Assembly: GCA_002440975.1 (NCBI GenBank)
Contig: DJWN01000013.1
Coordinates: forward strand, 12,608 to 19,344
DNA length: 6,737 nt
Direction of reading: 5' to 3'
Origin: Bacteroidales bacterium UBA6229
GTDB lineage: Bacteria > Bacteroidota > Bacteroidia > Bacteroidales > F082
Shown here one piece after another: positions 1 to 6,025 of the stretch. Under the pieces are notes generated by a model. That model had not been told where the DNA came from. It ran no database searches and saw nothing but the letters and a program-made list of their open reading frames with translations. Both the position numbers and the translations under genes were made by a program. Position 1 is the first letter of the stretch. Each line of letters begins with the position of its first letter.

Positions 1-566
1 GCACCAATGCCAAAAGCCAGATGGCCGGCCTCGCGTCCCATGGCCGATACCACAAACCAATTGCCACTGGTGCGGGCATCTTCGTAGATGGTTTGTGCGA
101 TGCGAACGCCTTCATCTTTGGCTGAATAATAGCCAAAAGTTGGAGAACCTTCCGGCAGCGGTAAGTCGTTGTCGATCGTTTTGGGTACATGAATGTTCTG
201 GATTTTCACATTGTTTTCGGCCAGAAACTTTGAGATGCGGTTGGCGGTTGAGGCCGTATCATCTCCGCCGATAGTGACCAGCAACTTTACATTATATTTA
301 GTGAAAATGCGTGTATTGAATTCAGTATCTTTGGGTTTGTAGCGACTCATTCTGAGTGCCGAGCCGCCCTGCTTTTGAATGTCATCGGCAAATTCAAAGG
401 TGAAATCAATCATTTCAGGATTTTCTGCAAACAGACTTTTATAACCCCCATGAAGACCGATAACCCTGTATCCGGATTTCAAAAACACTTTGGCTACCGT
501 GCTGATAACGGTGTTTATCCCGGGGGCCGGACCTCCACCGGCCAGTATAACAATAGATGATTGCAT
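1..566 (-). CDS. pfp: 6-phosphofructokinase, probably pyrophosphate-dependent (N-terminal 188 residues; 3' end outside window)
   Basis: Cytoplasmic glycolytic enzyme that phosphorylates fructose 6-phosphate at C1. Reading leftwards from the ATG at 564-566, the frame is open to the window edge, so only the N-terminal part is present. Visible motifs in order: phosphate-binding loop GGGPAPGIN (residues 10-18), GGSALRMSRY (67-76 region), GGDDTAST (100-107), PKTIDNDL (128-135) with the catalytic TIDND core (T130, D132, D134), and MGREAGHLAFGIG (176-188). In ATP-dependent enzymes the GGD motif is followed by Gly and TIDND is preceded by Gly. Here these are D103 and K129, which established family knowledge associates with PPi as phosphoryl donor; the PPi enzyme is reversible. 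A start at residue 1 puts the phosphate-binding loop at the usual distance from the N-terminus. The gene is divergent from the peptidase gene and has its own candidate promoter 15 bp upstream of the ATG. The family assignment is very secure; PPi dependence is inferred from two residues. Confidence 0.92.
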   Translation of the reverse strand, partial: MQSSIVILAGGGPAPGINTVISTVAKVFLKSGYRVIGLHGGYKSLFAENPEMIDFTFEFADDIQKQGGSALRMSRYKPKDTEFNTRIFTKYNVKLLVTIGGDDTASTANRISKFLAENNVKIQNIHVPKTIDNDLPLPEGSPTFGYYSAKDEGVRIAQTIYEDARTSGNWFVVSAMGREAGHLAFGIG

Positions 567-581
567 GATTTATTTTTTTTA

Positions 582-589
582 CAAAGATA
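582..589 (-). promoter_or_regulatory. Candidate -7 promoter element of phosphofructokinase gene
   Basis: On the minus strand this reads TATCTTTG, an exact match to the Bacteroidota housekeeping-sigma -7 consensus TAnnTTTG. Fifteen bases separate it from the ATG, implying a 5' leader of only about 10 bases, which is A/T rich with no Shine-Dalgarno. No good TTTG -33 box stands 17-21 bases upstream; the closest is TTCG. Confidence 0.55.
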
Positions 590-601
590 GCAAGTTGCGG
601 T

Positions 602-627
602 GTTTGCCGAACGCTGATTTCGGAAAC
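602..627. repeat. Imperfect inverted repeat upstream of phosphofructokinase promoter (possible operator)
   Basis: GTTT-g-CCGAA at 602-611 is the reverse complement of TTCGG-AAAC at 619-627. This gives nine paired bases with one bulged G at 606, and arms separated by CGCTGAT. It covers the region where the -33 box of the leftward phosphofructokinase promoter should lie, a typical repressor or activator position. No known regulator site is recognised; function is inferred from position only. Confidence 0.35.
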
Positions 628-736
628 AACAGACTCCATAAATCGAAAAACCTTTTCAAAGGAGAGGTTTCCACTGAACTTGAGGCATTTTTCTTTTAGT
701 CATGTCTTAAAAAGAGCTGTTTCTCACAAAAATAAT

Positions 737-744
737 TACTTTTG
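737..744 (+). promoter_or_regulatory. Candidate -7 promoter element of S8 peptidase gene
   Basis: TACTTTTG matches the Bacteroidota -7 consensus TAnnTTTG exactly and ends 33 bases before the peptidase ATG at 778. This implies a leader of roughly 25-30 bases. No clear -33 TTTG box is seen at the usual spacing. The leader is A/T rich and has no Shine-Dalgarno, as is normal in this phylum. Confidence 0.5.
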
Positions 745-777
745 TTACCGAAGTTTTCAATCTAATTTTAAAGATCA

Positions 778-3516
778 ATGCGAATTAATTTTAAAAGTTT
801 AATGTTAGCGGCTGTGTTGAGTTTAGCCTTTATTTTTACAGCCTCAGCACAGGATGCAACTAACAAAGCTGCTTTGGAAAAGCTAGCCAAAGAGCAAAAT
901 CGTGAATGGAAAAAAATGCAAAAACGTGCCGAAGCCTATGCAAAAGCGCATAATATCGAAATTTGGCGCGAACTGGAAGATGGAACAGTGATTCAATTGG
1001 TTGATGTTGCTGATGGCAAACCAATTTTTTTCAAGACAGATAACCTGGGAGCCGCCATCACTACCCGTGCCAACCAGCTTTGGGAAGGTGGTTCGGTAGG
1101 CGTAATTATCGAGGGTGAAGGCTACGACAAGATTGGCATCTGGGATGGTGGCAAGGTTCGTAATACGCACCAGGAGTTTAACCAAACAGGTTCGTCTCGT
1201 ATTATACTGGGCGATGCTGCCAGCTCGATGTCGGCACATGCTACCCATGTGTCAGGAACCATTATTGCAGGCGGTGTGAACAACAATGCGCATGGCATGG
1301 CACCACTGGCACAGCTCAAAACACACGACTGGAGTGGTGTTGAAGGGGAAATGAGTAATGCAGCTGCTGCCGGTATGGAGATTGCCAACCACAGCTGGGG
1401 ACAGATAAGAGGCTGGAATTACGACAACGGTTGGGATTGGTATGGTAATACATCCGTTTCACCCACCGAAGATCACTTATTTGGATTTTATAACTCGCAG
1501 GCCCGCACCTGGGATATCATTGCCAACAACGCCCCTTATTTCCTGATGGTAAAATCCTCGGGCAACGACCGCGGCGAAGGTCCCAGCAATGCAGGTCAAG
1601 GTGGCAATCCGGAAAAGGATGGCGGTCTTGATGGTTTTGATTGTATTGGCGGCTCAGGCATTTCAAAGAATATTCTTACCGTAGGAGCTGTTTATGAAGT
1701 GTTTAATTACACTGGCCCTGGAAGTGTGGTGATGAGTAGTTTTAGTGGCTGGGGCCCGGCTGATGACGGTCGTATCAAACCCGATGTGGTGGGTAAAGGT
1801 GTTAGTGTGTATTCTTCTACTTCCGGATCAAATAATTCCTATTCGAGCTATGACGGCACGAGTATGTCATCACCAAATGTGAGCGGCACCCTGGCACTGC
1901 TTCAGCAACTGTATCAGGAGTCGCATGATAGTCCGATGCGTGCATCTACGCTGAAAGGACTTGTAATACATTCGGCTGACGAAGCCGGTACAACGCCCGG
2001 ACCGGATTATAAATTTGGTTGGGGGCTCGTAAATGCTGAACGTGCAGCCAACATCATCCTTGAAGATGATGTGATGCAAAACTCTATTGATGAAATCACA
2101 CTTCCCGTTGGAGGTGTTTACACTCGCGAGGTGAGTGTTTCGGGTGGCAATCCGCTGCGTGTAACAATTAGCTGGACCGATCCTCATGGAACTGTTCCTC
2201 CTGCTTCATTGAATCCGCGTACACCAATTTTAGTAAACGACCTTGACCTGAGAGTAGAGGATGAAGATGGAAATATTTTCTTTCCGTATATGCTCAATCC
2301 CGAAAATCCTTTAGCAGCTGCAACTACGAATACCAAAAACAACCTGGATAATGTTGAAATGGTTTATCTTGCTGATGCACCTGCCGGAACATATTCGATT
2401 ATTGTTGATCACGATGGTACGATGAATAGTGATCAGGTGTTCTCGTTGATAATCAGTGGTATTGATGAGTTTTCTGGTCTTCCGGAATGTTCTGCAGGAA
2501 TGCTAAGTCCGCTTGATGGTGGAATGGATGTTTTTCTGAATCAGGAAATTTCATGGAACCCTGCAGCTTTTGCCTCCGGATATGACATTTATTTTGGAAC
2601 GGATGGCGAAGGTACTGAGGTACCTTCCAACATTTTCAATGGCGAAACAATTGCAGACAATCATTTTGTTTACCATATGCAGCCTTCAACAACTTATTAC
2701 CTGATGATACAGCCACGTAATAACCTGGGGGTAAATGATGCATGTAGCAACATCTATAGCTTTATCACTATGTCGGCTATTTCTGAGTATCCTTACCTCG
2801 AAAACGTGGAAGAAGCTGCACATCCTGCAATGCCGGATAAATGGCAATCGATGGATTTTGGTTCAATGGAATGGAAGACCACAAATCTGATTGGTTATGA
2901 AAGCTCAAAAGCATTTGCCTGCTTTACCAGCAATGGTTTGGCAGCACCTATGAATAACTACCTGATCAGCGCACCGCTGGAAGTTGAAAACGGAAAAGAA
3001 TATATGGTAAGCTTTGCTTATCGTAGTTTCTCTCCTGCCTCTCAGGAGTATATCAGGATGATGTGGGCCGCAAATGCTGATACTACTGATTTTGCTGAAA
3101 ATGTGGTATTTGAGAATCCTTCGTTTGGAGAACCTAACTGGCTTCTTGGTGAAGCATTGATCATCCCTGAGATCGGCGGACACATTTTCCTTGGCTTTCA
3201 TGCAAAAACAGCAAATGGCATGGGAATGTTTATCGACGAAGTTCTGGTAGAAGACTGGGGACCTGTTGGCATAAACGAAGCTATTGAAAAACAGCTACGT
3301 ATCCGGTATTCAAATGGCTTGATTCGTTTTGAAACCTCAAAAGAGTTGGGTTCTGCTTCGGTTACTGTTGTGAATGCAGCCGGACAAATTGTACTTGAAC
3401 AACAGTTAATGAACCTGAATCAAAATCAGATTCATTTTAGCCCGGATGCCGGTGTTTACCTCATCAAAGTTAAAGGAAACGGTTTTGAGAAGACAAGTCG
3501 TGTATTTGTAAACTAA
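778..3516 (+). CDS. Secreted S8 family (subtilisin-like) serine peptidase with T9SS type A sorting domain
   Basis: A 912-residue extracellular endopeptidase. Residues 1-24 form a Sec signal peptide (basic start, hydrophobic LMLAAVLSLAFIF, cleavage probably after TASA). Residues about 25-100 are a short, highly charged pro-region. The catalytic domain spans about 100-430: Asp D123 in IWDGG, His H154 in HATHVSGT, oxyanion Asn N263 in SSGND, Ser S362 in DGTSMSSP. The Asp motif and the following beta-sandwich (about 432-562, with LVNDLDL at 485-491) resemble the KP-43-like branch of S8. An Fn3-like module (about 569-665) follows, then a choice-of-anchor J / cleaved-adhesin-like module (about 671-827). 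The C-terminal domain (about 838-912, with AGQIVLEQ and GVYLIKV) is a typical T9SS type A sorting domain, removed or used for export across the outer membrane. The frame is intact, with all catalytic residues present. Substrate is unknown; a nutritional role in protein degradation is an inference. The gene is monocistronic, ended by its own hairpin. Confidence 0.95.
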   Translation: MRINFKSLMLAAVLSLAFIFTASAQDATNKAALEKLAKEQNREWKKMQKRAEAYAKAHNIEIWRELEDGTVIQLVDVADGKPIFFKTDNLGAAITTRANQLWEGGSVGVIIEGEGYDKIGIWDGGKVRNTHQEFNQTGSSRIILGDAASSMSAHATHVSGTIIAGGVNNNAHGMAPLAQLKTHDWSGVEGEMSNAAAAGMEIANHSWGQIRGWNYDNGWDWYGNTSVSPTEDHLFGFYNSQARTWDIIANNAPYFLMVKSSGNDRGEGPSNAGQGGNPEKDGGLDGFDCIGGSGISKNILTVGAVYEVFNYTGPGSVVMSSFSGWGPADDGRIKPDVVGKGVSVYSSTSGSNNSYSSYDGTSMSSPNVSGTLALLQQLYQESHDSPMRASTLKGLVIHSADEAGTTPGPDYKFGWGLVNAERAANIILEDDVMQNSIDEITLPVGGVYTREVSVSGGNPLRVTISWTDPHGTVPPASLNPRTPILVNDLDLRVEDEDGNIFFPYMLNPENPLAAATTNTKNNLDNVEMVYLADAPAGTYSIIVDHDGTMNSDQVFSLIISGIDEFSGLPECSAGMLSPLDGGMDVFLNQEISWNPAAFASGYDIYFGTDGEGTEVPSNIFNGETIADNHFVYHMQPSTTYYLMIQPRNNLGVNDACSNIYSFITMSAISEYPYLENVEEAAHPAMPDKWQSMDFGSMEWKTTNLIGYESSKAFACFTSNGLAAPMNNYLISAPLEVENGKEYMVSFAYRSFSPASQEYIRMMWAANADTTDFAENVVFENPSFGEPNWLLGEALIIPEIGGHIFLGFHAKTANGMGMFIDEVLVEDWGPVGINEAIEKQLRIRYSNGLIRFETSKELGSASVTVVNAAGQIVLEQQLMNLNQNQIHFSPDAGVYLIKVKGNGFEKTSRVFVN

Positions 3517-3540
3517 AACGACTAAACAGATAAACTAAAA

Positions 3541-3571
3541 CCCTGAGTGAAACTTCGCTCAGGGTTTTTTT
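3541..3571 (+). terminator. Intrinsic terminator after peptidase gene, probably bidirectional
   Basis: CCCTGAG (3541-3547) pairs with CTCAGGG (3558-3564). The stem extends inwards by a T-G wobble, G-C and A-T to a four-base loop (AACT), giving about 10 bp, and is followed by T7 (3565-3571). The A4 before the stem supplies a shorter T4 tract for leftward transcription, so the same hairpin could end the convergent aspartate kinase transcript. It begins 24 bases after the peptidase stop and physically includes the stop codon of the aspartate kinase gene. Confidence 0.9.
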
Positions 3572-4869
3572 ATCCAGCGATCAATCAGTTGATAATTCAA
3601 CTCAGGCACAACAAGCTGCAATGTCGTCCGACTTCGCTGTTCGAGCAAAACCTGATGATTCTGGTTTAGCAAATCGGCAATTTTTGAGTCGTAATGCCTC
3701 ACGGTGAAAAGACTTAGCTTTTCGTTGTACCTGAGATTGAAATCTTTTTCGAGTGCAAGTAAAAGCTTTTGAAGTTTCTCAGGGTCTTCGTCAAAACAAA
3801 ACGAAAGACTTAGTGCTGAAATCTGGATGAGGTTGACATGAATACGCAGTTGGTTGATCACTCCTAAAAGTTGGTGAAGTAGCTGTTCGTCCATAAAACT
3901 ATAATCGCGCGCACTGATGCTTATCAAACACTGCTGTTCCTTGACGATATAAGACGGAACGTTTTGCCCGGGCAGGTGCAAACCTTCAATCTGGCTTGGC
4001 GGGAGATCAGGATTTAAAAAGGATTTCACGAACAATTTTATCCCTGAGTTTTGTAGTGGTTTGATCGTTTTTGGGTGGATAATGGTTGCGCCATAATAGG
4101 CCAGTTCGATGGCTTCGGAATAAGCGATTTTCGCAATTTTGCTGGTGTTGCTAAACCGTTTTGGATCAGCATTCAAGAGGCCGGGAACATCTTTCCAAAT
4201 CCACACTTCTTTGGCTTTGAGGCAGGCCGCAAAAATGGCTGCTGTAAAATCAGAGCCTTCGCGACCCAAAGTAGTTGGACTTCCATCAAGAGTGCCTCCA
4301 ATAAAACCTTGTGTAAGGATGATATGGTGGTTTGGCTGTGCTTTCATCAATTTCTGAATCCTTGCTTTTGTTTCGGCCCAAACAATCCCCGCCGAACGAA
4401 AACGCTTATCGGTAATTATATAATTGTCGGCCAGGATATGCTGCACATCAAATTCGTTTTCAGTCAGATAGGCATTGAGGATGGTAGTTGACAATAATTC
4501 ACCATACCTCACTGTGGCATCATAGTGTTGTGCATACGGAAGCTGTATATTGTTGAGATTTTGTTCGAGCAGGGCAAACAAAGCATTTGTTTCTTTTAGT
4601 AGTGTTGAGGCTTTTTGATACTCAAAAATCTCAGTAATAATTTGATCATGAAAGCTTTTTATTTTTTCTAAACCGGTCTTTATCTTAATGTTATTCTTAG
4701 CATGAGCATCTTTGAGTAGTTCTTCGAGGGCATTGGTAGTCTTACCCATGGCCGAAACCACAACCAAAAGTTTTTCGTGCTTATATTTATTTAGGATGGT
4801 AATCAAATTACGTACGGATTGGGCATCTTTTACCGAGGCACCTCCGAACTTAAAAACTTTGTTAATCAT
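3559..4869 (-). CDS. lysC: Aspartate kinase (monofunctional, with C-terminal ACT domains)
   Basis: A 436-residue cytoplasmic enzyme that phosphorylates aspartate to 4-phospho-aspartate, the first step towards lysine/diaminopimelate, threonine and methionine. The kinase domain covers about 1-285: KFGGASV (7-13), VVVSAMGKTTN (36-46), RYGELLST (121-128), TLGREGSDFTA (200-210), KDVPGLLNADPK (226-237), and AYSEAIELAYYGATIIHPKT (249-268). The regulatory half has a first ACT domain (about 312-372) and a second, more divergent one (about 373-425). Length fits monofunctional enzymes; no homoserine dehydrogenase domain is fused. The ATG chosen puts KFGG at residue 7, as in the family. The gene is divergent from fructose bisphosphatase and convergent with the peptidase gene. 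Its last codons (Lys-Lys-Pro-stop) are embedded in the shared terminator. The predicted leader is only about 20 bases, too short for a lysine riboswitch, so control is presumably allosteric or at the promoter. Confidence 0.95.
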   Translation of the reverse strand: MINKVFKFGGASVKDAQSVRNLITILNKYKHEKLLVVVSAMGKTTNALEELLKDAHAKNNIKIKTGLEKIKSFHDQIITEIFEYQKASTLLKETNALFALLEQNLNNIQLPYAQHYDATVRYGELLSTTILNAYLTENEFDVQHILADNYIITDKRFRSAGIVWAETKARIQKLMKAQPNHHIILTQGFIGGTLDGSPTTLGREGSDFTAAIFAACLKAKEVWIWKDVPGLLNADPKRFSNTSKIAKIAYSEAIELAYYGATIIHPKTIKPLQNSGIKLFVKSFLNPDLPPSQIEGLHLPGQNVPSYIVKEQQCLISISARDYSFMDEQLLHQLLGVINQLRIHVNLIQISALSLSFCFDEDPEKLQKLLLALEKDFNLRYNEKLSLFTVRHYDSKIADLLNQNHQVLLEQRSRTTLQLVVPELNYQLIDRWIKKP

Positions 4870-4893
4870 TTATTTCTATTAGGATTCCAAGAA

Positions 4894-4901
4894 CAAAGGT
4901 A
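4894..4901 (-). promoter_or_regulatory. Candidate -7 promoter element of aspartate kinase gene
   Basis: On the minus strand this reads TACCTTTG, an exact TAnnTTTG match ending 24 bases before the aspartate kinase ATG. No good -33 box is seen. It sits back to back, with one base between, with a rightward -7 element at 4903-4910. Confidence 0.5.
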
Positions 4902-4902
4902 G

Positions 4903-4910
4903 TATTTTTG
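4903..4910 (+). promoter_or_regulatory. Candidate -7 promoter element for fructose bisphosphatase transcript
   Basis: TATTTTTG matches TAnnTTTG exactly. TTAG at 4879-4882, 20 bases upstream, is a three-of-four match to the -33 TTTG box. If used, transcription would start near 4917 and give a leader of about 95 bases containing the hairpin at 4931-4956. A weaker alternative nearer the gene is ATCGTTTG at 4977-4984, which fails the first two consensus bases. Confidence 0.4.
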
Positions 4911-4930
4911 CCACAGGAATATTTCAGCAT

Positions 4931-4962
4931 TTTCCGGCTATTTTTCTGGCCGGAAATTTTTT
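4931..4962 (+). terminator. Terminator-like hairpin in fructose bisphosphatase leader (possible attenuator)
   Basis: TTTCCGGC (4931-4938) pairs perfectly with GCCGGAAA (4949-4956), plus a T-G wobble inside. The loop is eight bases (ATTTTTCT) and T6 follows at once (4957-4962). This is the layout of a rho-independent terminator on the plus strand; the minus strand has no T tract. It lies between the candidate promoter at 4903-4910 and the ATG at 5012. CGGAAA (4951-4956) could instead pair with TTTCCG (4969-4974), excluding the terminator stem. Alternatives are a protein-binding operator or a block to transcription entering from the antisense side of the aspartate kinase gene. Confidence 0.45.
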
Positions 4963-5011
4963 GGAACTTTTCCGCAATCGTTTGTAATTTCATTCAACCA
5001 ACTAACATTTC

Positions 5012-6025
5012 ATGAAAACACTAGTAGAGTTTATTTATGACCAGCAGGAAAATCTGAATTATGCCACTGGCGAATTTTCGCGTTTGCTGAACGATATTGG
5101 TATCGCTGCAAAGATTGTTAACCGGGATGTAAATCGTGCGGGACTGGCTGGTATTCTTGGCTTTGAGGGTTCGGTGAATGTGCAGGGCGAGAATCAGAAA
5201 AAGCTGGATGTGCTGGCTAACAACGAATTTATCAAGGCCTTGAGAAATGGTAAGCAATGTGCTGCCATCATCTCAGAGGAAAATGAGGATGTGGTTGTTT
5301 TTGATGACGAAACCACACGCAATGCAAAGTACATAGTGGCTTTGGATCCGCTCGACGGCTCTTCCAATATTGAAGTAAATGTGCCTATCGGGACAATTTT
5401 TGCAATCTACAAACGCAAATCGATTGGAACCACCATTACCAAGGAGGATATTTTACAGGTTGGCACCGAGTTGGTTTGCGGCGGATATGTTATTTATGGT
5501 TCATCCACCATGTTGGTTTACACCACCGGACAAGGGGTTAACGGATTTACTTACGACCCTACCTGCGGACTTTTTGTGCTCTCGCACGAAAACATTAAAA
5601 TCGGTGAGTTGGGAGGTATTTATTCCATCAATGAGGCCAATTACATCTACTTCCCCGAAGGGGTTAAAAAGTACATCAAGTATTGCCAGGAAGATGATCC
5701 CGAATCCAGAAGACCCTATACAACGCGTTACATCGGGTCGCTGGTTTCGGATTTTCACCGTAATTTGTTAAGGGGTGGGATATATATTTATCCCGGAACC
5801 TTGAAAAACCCTAATGGCAAACTCAGGCTGATGTATGAATGTGTGCCGGTGGCCTTTCTGGCCGAACAGGCTGGTGGCAAGGCTTCTGATGGCTTCAGAC
5901 GCATTCTGGATATTCATCCGGATGATATTCATCAACGTTCACCGCTTTTTATTGGTTCAAAAGCAATGGTAGAAAAAGCAGAAGAGCTGATGGCTACTTT
6001 TAGCAGCGATTTTGTGAAAGAGTAA
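5012..6025 (+). CDS. fbp: Class I fructose-1,6-bisphosphatase
   Basis: A 337-residue cytoplasmic gluconeogenic enzyme that hydrolyses fructose 1,6-bisphosphate to fructose 6-phosphate and phosphate; Mg-dependent. Metal-site motifs are all present: the acidic SEEN (88-91), DPLDGSSNI (112-120) and Y275-E276 in LMYECVPVAFLAEQAGGKAS. The substrate-binding stretch RYIGSLVSDFHRN (239-251) and GGIYIYP (255-261) are intact, as is the C-terminal HQRSPLFIGS (307-316). The N-terminal ATGEFSRLL (18-26) and K106-Y107 correspond to the AMP-binding TGE and KY residues of the mammalian enzyme, so AMP inhibition is plausible. Length is normal for the family and the start gives the expected N-terminus. There is no Shine-Dalgarno. 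The stop codon abuts the stop of the convergent methyltransferase gene with no spacer. It acts in the opposite direction to the phosphofructokinase at the left of the window, although the two genes are about 4.4 kb apart and not co-transcribed. Confidence 0.97.
   Translation: MKTLVEFIYDQQENLNYATGEFSRLLNDIGIAAKIVNRDVNRAGLAGILGFEGSVNVQGENQKKLDVLANNEFIKALRNGKQCAAIISEENEDVVVFDDETTRNAKYIVALDPLDGSSNIEVNVPIGTIFAIYKRKSIGTTITKEDILQVGTELVCGGYVIYGSSTMLVYTTGQGVNGFTYDPTCGLFVLSHENIKIGELGGIYSINEANYIYFPEGVKKYIKYCQEDDPESRRPYTTRYIGSLVSDFHRNLLRGGIYIYPGTLKNPNGKLRLMYECVPVAFLAEQAGGKASDGFRRILDIHPDDIHQRSPLFIGSKAMVEKAEELMATFSSDFVKE

Noticed and set aside
647..670. Small inverted repeat AAACC...GGTTT with an inner CCTTT/AAAGG in the phosphofructokinase-peptidase spacer
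   Set aside because: Two competing five-base stems in low-complexity sequence, with no T tract and no clear link to either promoter.
490..699. Plus-strand open frame of 69 codons crossing the phosphofructokinase 5' end and the intergenic region
   Set aside because: It overlaps the start of a clear minus-strand gene antisense, its product is compositionally odd, and it has no promoter or family resemblance. A shadow frame.
883..1248. Minus-strand open frame of 121 codons inside the peptidase gene
   Set aside because: It lies wholly opposite conserved catalytic-domain sequence; codons and product look like an antisense shadow.
3511..3541. Direct repeat AACTAAAAC at 3511-3519 and 3533-3541 after the peptidase stop
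   Set aside because: Short A-rich sequence next to a terminator; likely chance and not enough for a functional repeat.
4075..4491. Plus-strand open frame of 138 codons inside the aspartate kinase gene
   Set aside because: It is antisense to the best-conserved kinase motifs (GREGSDFTA, LNADPK) and its Cys/Phe-rich product looks random.
4870..4893. Lysine riboswitch before the aspartate kinase gene
   Set aside because: The predicted leader is about 20 bases, far shorter than the roughly 170-base L box, and no such structure is seen.
5379..5771. Plus-strand open frame of 130 codons in another frame of fbp
   Set aside because: It is entirely within fbp, whose frame carries all family motifs. 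No independent start signal.
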